Positions 17,597 to 26,357 of a DNA stretch of 64,000 bases are shown here, piece by piece. The notes beneath the pieces are model-generated. The model was not told the origin of the DNA. It made no database searches and was given only the letters and a program-made list of their open reading frames with translations. Made by a program: the position numbers and the translations under genes. Source of the stretch: Thalassospira xianhensis MCCC 1A02616 (GTDB lineage: Bacteria > Pseudomonadota > Alphaproteobacteria > Rhodospirillales > Thalassospiraceae); NCBI RefSeq assembly GCF_003326475.1, contig NZ_JPWA01000005.1:1-64000 (forward strand), read 5' to 3'. How positions within the stretch are numbered: the stretch's first letter is position 1; each line of letters begins with the position of its first letter.

Positions 17597-19012
17597 CTAG
17601 TGGCCACCACCCGGCGCAAAGAAATCATTCGAGGTCAGACCGCTTTTTTGAAGCTGTGCGGTGACTTGCGTTTTCAAACGATTAAGACCGTTTTCATCGG
17701 CGGCTTCGCAACGGGCAACGATTGCTGGCTGGGTGTTGGAAGCACGCAGTAGCCACCAACCGTCATCCGTGCTGACACGCACACCATCGATCCCACTGAC
17801 TTCGGCACCAGCATCAGACAAGCGACCACGCACTTCCTCGATCAGGGCAAACTTGCGGTCATCCGGGCAGTCGATACGGGTTTCCGGGGTATTAACCGCA
17901 ACAGGCATCGCATCGCGCCAGTCATCAAGGCTTTTGCCGCTTTGAACCAGAATGCGATACAGTCGCACAGCGGCATACATCGCATCATCATAGCCATAGT
18001 AGCGTTCGGCAAAGAAAATATGGCCACTCATCTCGCCGGCGATCGGTGCCTTTGACTCAACCATTTTGGTTTTGATCAGCGAATGGCCGGTCTTCCACAT
18101 GATGGCATTGCCGCCAAGACGGGTGACCTCGTCAAACAGTGTCTGGCTGGCTTTGACGTCGGCAATGATCGATGCGCCCGGCAGACGCCCGAGAACATCG
18201 GCGGCATAAATCTGCAGCAGCTGATCGCCCCACAAAACACGGCCCTGCCCGTCAACAACACCGATACGGTCACCGTCACCATCAAAGGCAACGCCCCAGT
18301 CCGCATTGAGTGACGCCACTTTGGCCTTCAGATCGACCAGGTTGGCTTCAACCGTCGGGTCCGGATGGTGATTGGGGAATGTGCCATCGATCTCGTCAAA
18401 CAGCAGATGGTGGTTGCCCGGAAGCTTTGCGGTCAGTTTGCGAACCACATCGCCCGCGGCACCATTGCCACAGTCCCAGACAATTGTCATCGGCTTGGCA
18501 ACATCGCAATCCAGTTCGGCCAGCAAACGTTCGACATAACGATCTTCGATGTCGATGTCACTAATTGCGCCATTTCCGGTTTCGAAATCGCCCGACGCGG
18601 CAATCCGGCCCAGTTCCCGAATGGCTTCGCCAAAAACCGATTTCCCGGCATTGAGCATCTTGAAGCCATTGTAATTTGACGGGTTATGCGAACCAGTCAC
18701 CATGATGCCAGCATCGGTTTTCTGATCGTAAACCGTGAAATACAGCATCGGGGTTGGTCCACGACCGATCCGGACAACATCACAACCGGTCGAAACGATC
18801 CCTTCGACAAGCGCACTTGCCAGTTCGGGCGAACTCAGCCGTCCGTCCCGGCCAACGGCAACCCGTTTTCCGCCAGACTGGCGCACTTTCGTACCAAATG
18901 CCTTGCCAAGAGCAAGCGCATCGGCCGCATGCAGGGTTTTGCCCACGATACCGCGCACATCATATTCGCGCAGCACGGAAGGATCAAAATTGTGTCCGGC
19001 AGAGATGGTCAT
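17597..19012 (-). CDS. Phosphomannomutase/phosphoglucomutase
   Basis: The 471-aa alpha-D-phosphohexomutase interconverts sugar 1- and 6-phosphates, feeding GDP-mannose and UDP-glucose synthesis. Visible are the phosphoserine loop TGSHNPSNYNGFKM (phosphoserine S108), the metal-binding loop DGDGDR (244-249), the sugar-recognition segment EMSGHIFF, and a C-terminal phosphate-binding loop RASNTQP. It most resembles the AlgC/ManB branch. It lies 8 bp downstream of ugd on the same strand, so it closes the galU-ugd-pmm gene set. Confidence 0.95.
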   Translation of the reverse strand: MTISAGHNFDPSVLREYDVRGIVGKTLHAADALALGKAFGTKVRQSGGKRVAVGRDGRLSSPELASALVEGIVSTGCDVVRIGRGPTPMLYFTVYDQKTDAGIMVTGSHNPSNYNGFKMLNAGKSVFGEAIRELGRIAASGDFETGNGAISDIDIEDRYVERLLAELDCDVAKPMTIVWDCGNGAAGDVVRKLTAKLPGNHHLLFDEIDGTFPNHHPDPTVEANLVDLKAKVASLNADWGVAFDGDGDRIGVVDGQGRVLWGDQLLQIYAADVLGRLPGASIIADVKASQTLFDEVTRLGGNAIMWKTGHSLIKTKMVESKAPIAGEMSGHIFFAERYYGYDDAMYAAVRLYRILVQSGKSLDDWRDAMPVAVNTPETRIDCPDDRKFALIEEVRGRLSDAGAEVSGIDGVRVSTDDGWWLLRASNTQPAIVARCEAADENGLNRLKTQVTAQLQKSGLTSNDFFAPGGGH

Positions 19013-19020
19013 AGTCTAAC

Positions 19021-20337
19021 TTAGCCTCCGATTGATGCCCGCCCGATGCAGGAATAGCTGAAACCATGTTCTGCCATTTCAGCGGGGTCATATACATTTC
19101 GCAAATCCACCACGATCGGGTGTTTCAAGGTTGATTTGATGCGATCCAGATCCATGCCGCGGAACTCGTTCCACTCGGTCAGGACCACCATCGCGTCGGC
19201 ACCTTCAAGTGCTTCAAAGGCGCTTTCGCAGTAAACGATGTCTTCAAGAAGCTTTTGGGATTCTTCCATGGCTTCCGGGTCGAATGCCCGGACCGTTGCA
19301 CCGGCAGCAATCAGGGCAGGAACAATATCAAGGCTTGGCGCGTCGCGCATATCATCGGTGTTTGGCTTAAATGCCAGACCAAGGATGCCGATGGTTTTGC
19401 CCGAAACCGAGCCACCACAGGCCGAAATGATGCGGTCGGCCATGGCTTTTTTGCGTCTTGCATTCACATCGACCACAGTTTCAATAATACGCAACGGGCT
19501 ATTATGTTCCTGCGCGGTGCGAACCAATGCCAGGGTATCTTTCGGGAAGCATGAGCCGCCGTACCCTGGCCCCGGATGCAGGAATTTCTTTCCGATACGA
19601 CCATCAAGCCCGATACCGCGCGCAACATCATGAACGTCGGCACCAACCTTTTCACAAAGATCCGCGATTTCGTTGATGAAGGTGATCTTGGCGGCGAGGA
19701 AGGTATTGGCTGCGTATTTGATCATTTCCGACGTTTCACGCGTGGTGAAAACAATCGGCGTTTCGATCAGATAAAGCGGACGATACAAGTCACGCATGAC
19801 GTCACGCGCACGTTCATCACTTGTCCCGATGACCACGCGGTCGGGCCGCATGAAATCACCAATTGCCGATCCTTCACGCAGGAATTCAGGGTTCGAAACC
19901 ACCGCAAATTCCGCATCCGGACGCCGTTGACGAATAATGCGTTCGACTTCACGACCTGTGCCCACAGGCACTGTTGACTTCGTCACGATTACGGTGAAGC
20001 CTTCGATGGCGTCGGCAATTTCCTCGGCGGCAGCATAAACGTACCTGAGATCGGCGTGACCATCACCTCGACGGGTCGGTGTTCCCACCGCAATAAAGAT
20101 CGCCTCAGCACCTTTCACCCCTTCCTTAAGGTCGGTGGTGAATTTCAGGCGCCCGGCTTTCACGTTGTTCTCGACAAGGACATCCAGCCCCGGTTCGTAA
20201 ATCGGCATGATACCGTCTTCGAGACGGGCAATCTTGTTTTCGTCCTTGTCCACACAAATGACTTCTGTGCCGAACTCCGAGAAACAGGCACCGGAAACGA
20301 GCCCCACATATCCGGTACCGATCATTGCTACGCGCAT
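19021..20337 (-). CDS. ugd: UDP-glucose 6-dehydrogenase
   Basis: The 438-aa enzyme oxidises UDP-glucose to UDP-glucuronate with two NAD molecules, for capsule, exopolysaccharide or LPS sugars. The Rossmann motif GTGYVG (7-12) is at the N-terminus, and the catalytic cysteine C263 is in GPGYGGSCFPKDT. NPEFLREG and a C-terminal nucleotide-binding half are also present. It follows galU after a gap of about 80 bp and precedes the phosphohexomutase by 8 bp. Confidence 0.96.
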   Translation of the reverse strand: MRVAMIGTGYVGLVSGACFSEFGTEVICVDKDENKIARLEDGIMPIYEPGLDVLVENNVKAGRLKFTTDLKEGVKGAEAIFIAVGTPTRRGDGHADLRYVYAAAEEIADAIEGFTVIVTKSTVPVGTGREVERIIRQRRPDAEFAVVSNPEFLREGSAIGDFMRPDRVVIGTSDERARDVMRDLYRPLYLIETPIVFTTRETSEMIKYAANTFLAAKITFINEIADLCEKVGADVHDVARGIGLDGRIGKKFLHPGPGYGGSCFPKDTLALVRTAQEHNSPLRIIETVVDVNARRKKAMADRIISACGGSVSGKTIGILGLAFKPNTDDMRDAPSLDIVPALIAAGATVRAFDPEAMEESQKLLEDIVYCESAFEALEGADAMVVLTEWNEFRGMDLDRIKSTLKHPIVVDLRNVYDPAEMAEHGFSYSCIGRASIGG

Positions 20338-20415
20338 GAATTTTTACCCTGGTAGTGATAATCGCAGGCAGGAGTCTGTCCCGGCTCCTGCCTGCATACC
20401 TGAAATTGATATCTG

Positions 20416-21303
20416 TTATTCTGCAGCTTCGCCTTCGGCGAACTCGTGAATGAGGTTGCGAACGTCATCGCGCATGTCTTCGCGTGCAAGCGCAAAGGAC
20501 ATGGTCGCCTTGAGGAAGCCGATCTTGTTACCGCAGTCAAAACGACGGCCTTCGAAGCGATAGCCATAGAACGGTACTTTGCCGATCATGGCGGCCAGTG
20601 CGTCGGTCAACTGGATTTCGTTACCAGCCCCGCGCGGAATATTTTCAAGGGTGTCAAAGATGCCTGGATCAAGAATATAGCGGCCAATAGCCGAGAGGGT
20701 TGACGGTGCGTCTTCGGGCTTTGGTTTTTCGACCATGCCACATGCGCTGACCAGACGACCGTTGGTGCCTTCGACTTCAAGCACGCCGTAACGCTGGGTT
20801 TCCTCGCGCGGGACGTCCATGACGGCAACCATGTTGCCACCGGTGCGGCCATAGCTTTCGACCATTTGCTTCATGCACGGAACTTTTGACTGGATAAGGT
20901 CATCTGCCAGCAAAACGACGAACGGTTCGTCACCGACAAGAGATTTTGCACACAGAACAGCATGACCAAGCCCCAGCGGATTGCCCTGACGAGTATAGGT
21001 CACACGACCGTTTTCCGGAATCATCGCAAGCGAGGTTTCCAGCGCATCATGTTTTCCGCGCTCCATTAGGATTGCTTCAAGTTCGGCAGAACGGTCAAAA
21101 TGGTCTTCGATGGCGGTTTTACCGCGACCGGTTACGAAAATGAATTCTTCGATTCCTGCCGCGATCGCCTCTTCAACGGCATACTGAATCAGCGGCTTGT
21201 CCACCACCGGCAACATTTCCTTGGGCATTGCCTTGGTTGCTGGCAAAAAACGGGTTCCCATACCCGCCACGGGGAATACAGCCTTCTTGATTCGTTTCGA
21301 CAT
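20416..21303 (-). CDS. galU: UTP--glucose-1-phosphate uridylyltransferase
   Basis: GalU makes UDP-glucose from UTP and glucose 1-phosphate. The 295-aa protein has the nucleotidyltransferase signature GMGTRFLPATKAMPKEMLP (14-32), followed by FVTGRGK, VLLADDL and the C-terminal FDCGNKIGFLKA. The ATG at 21303 is preceded by GAGG at workable spacing; the reading frame extends 10 codons further upstream. First gene of the galU-ugd-pmm set, whose products supply activated sugars for envelope polysaccharides. Confidence 0.96.
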   Translation of the reverse strand: MSKRIKKAVFPVAGMGTRFLPATKAMPKEMLPVVDKPLIQYAVEEAIAAGIEEFIFVTGRGKTAIEDHFDRSAELEAILMERGKHDALETSLAMIPENGRVTYTRQGNPLGLGHAVLCAKSLVGDEPFVVLLADDLIQSKVPCMKQMVESYGRTGGNMVAVMDVPREETQRYGVLEVEGTNGRLVSACGMVEKPKPEDAPSTLSAIGRYILDPGIFDTLENIPRGAGNEIQLTDALAAMIGKVPFYGYRFEGRRFDCGNKIGFLKATMSFALAREDMRDDVRNLIHEFAEGEAAE

Positions 21304-21417
21304 GCCTTTTTTCCTCTGTTTTGACCGCGTCATATCCGCCTCATCCGCATTCGGCCAATCTTATGCTTCTGCCACATTTCAAGAACGCGGATCAAGCGAA
21401 CGCGCTGTTTATTCAGT

Positions 21418-22233
21418 TCAATCTTTACAAAGCTGTAACAGGAGGCTTCGGGCTGCATTGATTTTGGATGCAAGATAATCTGATCCGCCATGGTCCGGGT
21501 GGACCGCCTTGATCAAGACCTGATAAGCCCGATTGATATCCTCGCGGGTTGCTTCTTCCGAAACACCCAGGATTTTTCGGGCCTCGCCCGCATTCATTTC
21601 TCCGCTACGAAATCCACTGCCAGCTTGCTCGCTATCGTTTCCGGTCCTGCCGTTTCCATTATCATTTGCACCCCCGGACGCCTGCCAATTCTGCCATCCC
21701 GAACAATCCGGTCGGCGTTCCAGATAGGTTTCCAGAACTGTCTGGCTTTGATCCTGTGCGCCGCAACAATCGCTATAAAGCGTCTGCAGCTCGTCAAGCC
21801 CGAGTGTATCTAGATCACGCCCGGCCATTGTGCCCTGCACTACCGTGCCGCCCAACTGGCCGCTGTCATGATCAAGATACATATGCAGATAATCCGTTTT
21901 TATTTCAGATACCCGGCCCGAACCGGCAGATGAATGTCCTGATCGACCTCCGCTACCGCCCCGTGACCGGGCAAAACCGAACATCCTGCGCAATAATGGC
22001 CACATTAAGCCGATTTTGAGGATTCTAACGAGGAAGGGTATGGCAGCAACAAGGGCGGCAACCATGGCGGCGAGCTTTCCGGTCAGAAGCAACCATGCTG
22101 CCAGCCCGCCCAGCAGCAGCACAACGCCCCATAATCCGATCTTTCTGACATCCTTTGGCTCGGCTGACGATAACCATCTGATGATAAATCCGGCAGCAAC
22201 GAAAAGCCCTATCCCCAACAAAAACCACTGCAT
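21418..22233 (-). CDS. Membrane J-domain protein
   Basis: The 271-aa protein starts with a transmembrane segment (1-20), then two further hydrophobic stretches (about 33-50 and 55-75). A Gly/Ser/Arg-rich linker, a middle domain (DYLHMYLDHDSGQLGGTVVQG, resembling the region next to J domains in alphaproteobacterial homologues), a Gly/Asn-rich spacer and a C-terminal J domain with the HPDHGGS motif follow. J domains stimulate DnaK-type ATPases, so this is probably a membrane-anchored co-chaperone. Its start codon overlaps the stop of the VWA-like gene (TAATG), so the two are translationally coupled. Confidence 0.85.
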   Translation of the reverse strand: MQWFLLGIGLFVAAGFIIRWLSSAEPKDVRKIGLWGVVLLLGGLAAWLLLTGKLAAMVAALVAAIPFLVRILKIGLMWPLLRRMFGFARSRGGSGGRSGHSSAGSGRVSEIKTDYLHMYLDHDSGQLGGTVVQGTMAGRDLDTLGLDELQTLYSDCCGAQDQSQTVLETYLERRPDCSGWQNWQASGGANDNGNGRTGNDSEQAGSGFRSGEMNAGEARKILGVSEEATREDINRAYQVLIKAVHPDHGGSDYLASKINAARSLLLQLCKD

Positions 22234-23003
22234 TATCGGGGCTTCCGTAACTGAGATCCCAGCAGTTTGACATCCTGCGATGATGTTTTATTGCCGTATT
22301 CCTCAAGGGCGTTAATGCCGCCAACCGCATAACTCGCAACTGCACCAAGCAGTTCGCGCAATCGATCCGCCGCACGGGCATCAAAACGGGCAAACGCACC
22401 ACCGGTGATCCGGGCAATCTCGCGGAAGGCTGTTTCGGCCGTCGGGTCATATCCTTCCTGAAACATGAATGCCTTGATGCCTTTCAACGCCAGTTGTCCG
22501 GCCAGACCGGCAAGATTATCAATATCTTCCTCAAGGCAATCCCCGACATAAATCAAGGCATTAATCTTTTTATCGCGCGCCTGTCCTTCAACATGTCCAA
22601 GTACACGGGCAAGCTGGGTATGCCCGGCACGACAGGTGACTTTTGTCATGGAGTCACGCAACCTTGCCGCATCCCGATACCAGGCACTGGCCTTGCATTC
22701 CGAAATACCACGGAAGAAAACAAGCTGGATGTCCAGCGTGCTGCCGATGCCTGCGACGGCATCGAACATTTCAGCCTGCAGAACCGCCGCACTGTCCCAG
22801 CTTGGCTGACGGCTGGCCGTTGCGTCCATTGCAAAGATCAACCGTCCCTGTGCCGGGCCGGAAGCCGGGGCAACAGTCGCCAATGTACGGGCCTGCCTCA
22901 CAAAGGCGCTTACGTCTGTATGACTTGACGCATCAGACGTAATACGGCTTTGCTGCTTGGCTTGTGTTTTGGGCGTCGCTTTGTTTTCAGGCACAGGCAC
23001 CAA
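22233..23003 (-). CDS. VWA-like (MIDAS-bearing) protein
   Basis: The 256-aa protein contains a von Willebrand A-type fold. The first strand LIFAMDATASR carries DATAS, a DxTxS metal-binding motif, followed by later strands IQLVFFRGIS and INALIYVGDC and the helix-rich end GGAFARFDARAADRLRELL. Such domains hold a divalent ion and mediate protein contacts. Function is unknown. Candidate starts are TTG at 23003 or GTG at 23000; no clear ribosome site is visible, so the N-terminus is uncertain. It lies between mipZ (54 bp upstream) and the membrane J-domain gene, with which it overlaps. Confidence 0.75.
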   Translation of the reverse strand: MVPVPENKATPKTQAKQQSRITSDASSHTDVSAFVRQARTLATVAPASGPAQGRLIFAMDATASRQPSWDSAAVLQAEMFDAVAGIGSTLDIQLVFFRGISECKASAWYRDAARLRDSMTKVTCRAGHTQLARVLGHVEGQARDKKINALIYVGDCLEEDIDNLAGLAGQLALKGIKAFMFQEGYDPTAETAFREIARITGGAFARFDARAADRLRELLGAVASYAVGGINALEEYGNKTSSQDVKLLGSQLRKPR

Positions 23004-23056
23004 CCAGTTTTCAGGGCACTCAAGGGTACGATCGTCCTGATATAGGGGCGCTTATA

Positions 23057-23956
23057 TCAGATCGGCAACTCTTCGCCGTCCGCTGGTGTGAAGCCGATTA
23101 TTTCCAGCAGGGCACGGACTTCCTGCCTCGCTGCCATATGCGACATGCTAAGCGGGATGCCAACCCCCTTCTCCCGAAGGTCCAGTAGCGTCAGACCTTT
23201 CAGGAACAACTCCCTGTAGATCACACGCTCGCCAAACCCCGGCGCAACACGGAAGCGTATGCGAGCGGCCAGCTTATCGACGATTTCAGCGATATCACGT
23301 TTGTTTCGTGCATCCAGATGCGACAAACGGTTGCGCATGACGATCCAGTCAATCGTGCCACCATCTACCGCGGCACGGCGTTTACGAGCGTCCCAGACCA
23401 TTTCGGCATAGATACTAGGCCCCTTGATATCAAGGGTATCCGGATCAATACGCGCAAGCATGTCGAGATCAATATAGCTGTCGTTAATCGGGGTCACCAA
23501 CGTATCGGCACAAGAATGCGCGAGGCGCGACAGGTAATTGTCACTGCCGGGGCAATCCATGACTACGAAATTGCAGCTCATGACAAGTTCGCCCAGAGCC
23601 CCGGTAAAGCGATCACGCTCGTCAAGCTTGGCGGCATTTCCGTCTTCAAGTTCGCTACGGTAAATCGGACGATGATCCGGAACGGGCAGTTTCAGTTTTT
23701 TCTGCGCATTAAATGAAATACGGTTTTCAACATACCGGGTCAGCGTTCCCTGACGGGCATCGATATCAAGCGATCCAACGGAAAACCCCATCTTCATCAA
23801 TGATACAATCAAATGCATCGCTGTTGTGGATTTGCCGGACCCGCCTTTTTCATTACCGATCACAATCACATGGGCGCGCTTCGCGCCTGGCTGTTTGGCG
23901 GTAGCGGTTTGTTGGCCTGCGCTTTCCCCGGTTGCGCCGGTCTCTTGCACCGTCAT
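23057..23956 (-). CDS. mipZ: MipZ division-plane positioning ATPase
   Basis: The 299-aa ParA-superfamily ATPase has the deviant Walker A KGGSGKST (37-44) and the MipZ-family features DIDARQGTLTRYVENR, MDCPGSDNYLSRLAHS and VTPINDSYIDLDMLARID. MipZ forms a bipolar gradient with ParB and blocks FtsZ assembly away from mid-cell in alphaproteobacteria. It is first of a minus-strand group with the VWA-like and J-domain genes. An N-terminal Thr/Gln/Ala-rich extension of about 25 residues precedes the core. Confidence 0.92.
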   Translation of the reverse strand: MTVQETGATGESAGQQTATAKQPGAKRAHVIVIGNEKGGSGKSTTAMHLIVSLMKMGFSVGSLDIDARQGTLTRYVENRISFNAQKKLKLPVPDHRPIYRSELEDGNAAKLDERDRFTGALGELVMSCNFVVMDCPGSDNYLSRLAHSCADTLVTPINDSYIDLDMLARIDPDTLDIKGPSIYAEMVWDARKRRAAVDGGTIDWIVMRNRLSHLDARNKRDIAEIVDKLAARIRFRVAPGFGERVIYRELFLKGLTLLDLREKGVGIPLSMSHMAARQEVRALLEIIGFTPADGEELPI

Positions 23957-24167
23957 TGCAGTTTGCTCCGTTATTCAGGCAATTTTCTGTCCCCAGGGTC
24001 AAAAAACCCTCACCCCAATGACCGTCTTTGCCCGTAAAAATCAAGAACAAAGAATTTCATCGACAGCAAGTTGTCTACTGGACCCTAGCCAATCTATCAC
24101 CGTACAGGTAAAGATAGGAGTAGGGAAAAGTGATTTCCCCAGCAATAACATGAAGGAAGGACGCAAA

Positions 24168-25202
24168 GTGACCAATCGGGGGGCCCTGTTGGGCGGCGTG
24201 GTGGCCGGCACTTTGATGATGATGGGTATGGCACCTGCAAATGCGCAGGATACCGGCGGATTCGAACAAATCCCTGCCGATCAAAGTCCGCTTTCATTTA
24301 AGTCGGATATGCCGGTCACCACCGTCTTTCTGAGACAATATCGTGAAAACAGTACCGTATTCGTTGGTCGCTGGCTGTCCCCGGCGGCAGAAGGCAGCCT
24401 GAAAGGTGCTGCTGGCGATCTGTTTCTCGAAAGCGTTTTTTCGACATCTGCCCCGGGTTTTGCATTCAATAATGAAATGCCGTCCGAGCAGCTTTTGGAA
24501 ATGTTCGACGGGTTACGTGGTCGCAGCTCTGCCAACGGTGACAATTTCACACAGGATACCCGATACGGCCCAATTGCAATGACGCCGTTTATTCGCGAAG
24601 GATCACAGTGTGTATCGTTTGTTGGGCAATGGAATCCCGATACGCCGACAACACGCGGCAGTCGCCTGCTTGGATATTATTGTGACCCATTGTCGCGCCA
24701 GACCATGACAGACTTTACACCACCGCCCCAGAAACTTGATGCGGTAGACGCCCAGCTTTATGGCGCCAATTTCTTTGTCCGGTTTGATATACAGCTTCCA
24801 GAGGGGGGTGCGCGCCCTCCCGTGCAGGCTGTCCCAGAAATTGTGGAAACCCCATCTGCAACGCCTCTTCCCGACAGCAATGCCGCAAATACCCCGCCCG
24901 AAGGTCTGCCGATCAGCAGCAACTGGCAAGGGTCGCGCGGTCAGGGGATGCTTAAATTTGATCAGCCTTCGGGCGAAGGCACGATGATTATTGACAGCGA
25001 CCTTCGCCATTGTGAAGGCATCTGGCGTCATGATGGCGGGGCCTATCAAAGCGGCACGTTGCCATTTGGCAGCTGGTATGTGTTCTGCGATGACGGGGCA
25101 TCCGCGCGTGGCCATTATACCAGCGAAGATCCAGGTAGCGTTACCGGCGAAGGTCAGGACAATCAGGGCCAGGCCGTTTATTTCCGTCAACTCAACTCAT
25201 AA
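24168..25202 (+). CDS. Secreted protein of unknown function
   Basis: The 344-aa protein starts at GTG 24168, which has AAGGAAGG 7 nt upstream. A longer frame running back into mipZ looks artefactual. The N-terminus is a signal peptide ending PANAQ. The mature part has two halves joined by a Pro-rich linker (about residues 220-260). The second half resembles a small antiparallel barrel (GEGTMIIDSDLRHCEGIWRHD, SWYVFCDDGASARGHYTSED). No family is recognised. It lies 21 bp before the L-2-hydroxyglutarate oxidase-like gene on the same strand and may be co-transcribed with it. Confidence 0.7.
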   Translation: MTNRGALLGGVVAGTLMMMGMAPANAQDTGGFEQIPADQSPLSFKSDMPVTTVFLRQYRENSTVFVGRWLSPAAEGSLKGAAGDLFLESVFSTSAPGFAFNNEMPSEQLLEMFDGLRGRSSANGDNFTQDTRYGPIAMTPFIREGSQCVSFVGQWNPDTPTTRGSRLLGYYCDPLSRQTMTDFTPPPQKLDAVDAQLYGANFFVRFDIQLPEGGARPPVQAVPEIVETPSATPLPDSNAANTPPEGLPISSNWQGSRGQGMLKFDQPSGEGTMIIDSDLRHCEGIWRHDGGAYQSGTLPFGSWYVFCDDGASARGHYTSEDPGSVTGEGQDNQGQAVYFRQLNS

Positions 25203-25223
25203 GTCCCGGACAGTTTTTCCAAT

Positions 25224-26357
25224 ATGACCACCGATATTCAAACCGTCATCATCGGCGCTGGCATTGTTGGCCTTGCCTGTGCGCGTGACTTGGCCAAAAC
25301 CGGCCGGGAAGTTCTGATTATTGAACGCCACGATGCAATCGGCACGGAAACCAGTGCCCGGAACAGTGAAGTTATTCATGCCGGTATCTACTATCCGAAA
25401 GACAGCCTGAAGGCGAAGTTCTGCGTTGCAGGGCGAGATATGCTGTATCAATACTGTGCAGAAAACGGCATTGATCACAAACGCACCGGCAAACTGATTG
25501 TCGCCACCCATGAGGATCAGATACCTGCCCTTCGCGACATTGAACAACGTGCCATGGAAAATGGTGTCACCGATCTTGTCTGGCTTGATCGCGATGAAGC
25601 CGTCGCACGCGAACCCGCGCTGCATTGTGTTGCCGCCCTCGAAAGTCCGTCGACGGGTATTGTGGACTCACATCAACTGATGGTGACGCTTCTGGGCGAA
25701 GCAGAGGCAAACGGTGCGACCCTGGCTCTGAATACCGACGTAACGGCAGTGAAGATCGAGAATGATATTTTCACCATTGAAACACGTGATCGCGACGGAC
25801 AAGAAATGAGCCTGACATGTGCAGAACTTCTGATCGCGGGCGGCCTGCACAGCCAGACACTGGCGCATAATTTTACCGGCCTGCCAGCGCCAAGCATTCC
25901 GCCACAACATTATGCACGCGGATGCTATTTTACCCTGTCAGGAAAGGCACCGTTTTCCACCCTGATTTATCCTGCGCCGGAACAAGCCGGGCTTGGCATC
26001 CATCTGACCCTTGATCTGGGCGGACAGGCGCGTTTCGGCCCGGACGTGACCTGGGTCGAAGAACCGAACTATGACGTTCCGGAAGAAAAGCGCGCAGGAT
26101 TTGCTGCTGCTATCCGTAAATATTATCCCGCGCTTGACGAAACTGCCCTGCAAACGGGGTATGCTGGTGTACGACCCAAAATTCAGGCACCTGGTGAAGC
26201 TGCACGCGATTTTCTGATTTCTGATCGCGATAAACACGGTATTGATGGCTTGGTAATACTCTATGGCATTGAATCACCGGGATTGACGGCATGCCTTGCA
26301 ATAGCAGACCATGTCGAGGACATCCTGTCACGGCAGCAGGTAAAGGCAAGGTCATAA
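25224..26357 (+). CDS. L-2-hydroxyglutarate oxidase-like FAD-dependent oxidoreductase
   Basis: The 377-aa DAO-family flavoprotein has the dinucleotide motif GAGIVGLACARDLA (12-25) and the LhgO-type segment ETSARNSEVIHAGIYYPKDSLKA. The C-terminal flavin-contacting region YAGVRPKIQAPGE and ILYGIESPGLTACLAIA is also present. Homologues oxidise L-2-hydroxyglutarate to 2-oxoglutarate or related 2-hydroxy acids. Substrate is inferred from family only. Its stop overlaps the start of the next gene (TAATG), so expression is coupled. Confidence 0.85.
   Translation: MTTDIQTVIIGAGIVGLACARDLAKTGREVLIIERHDAIGTETSARNSEVIHAGIYYPKDSLKAKFCVAGRDMLYQYCAENGIDHKRTGKLIVATHEDQIPALRDIEQRAMENGVTDLVWLDRDEAVAREPALHCVAALESPSTGIVDSHQLMVTLLGEAEANGATLALNTDVTAVKIENDIFTIETRDRDGQEMSLTCAELLIAGGLHSQTLAHNFTGLPAPSIPPQHYARGCYFTLSGKAPFSTLIYPAPEQAGLGIHLTLDLGGQARFGPDVTWVEEPNYDVPEEKRAGFAAAIRKYYPALDETALQTGYAGVRPKIQAPGEAARDFLISDRDKHGIDGLVILYGIESPGLTACLAIADHVEDILSRQQVKARS

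Noticed and set aside
19888..19905. tRNA T-loop-like GGGTTCGAAACC
   Set aside because: It lies inside the ugd coding sequence and no acceptor, D or anticodon stems surround it.
23826..24167. N-terminal extension of the secreted unknown protein into mipZ
   Set aside because: A strong AAGGAAGG ribosome site and a signal peptide begin at GTG 24168; the upstream codons overlap mipZ coding sequence.
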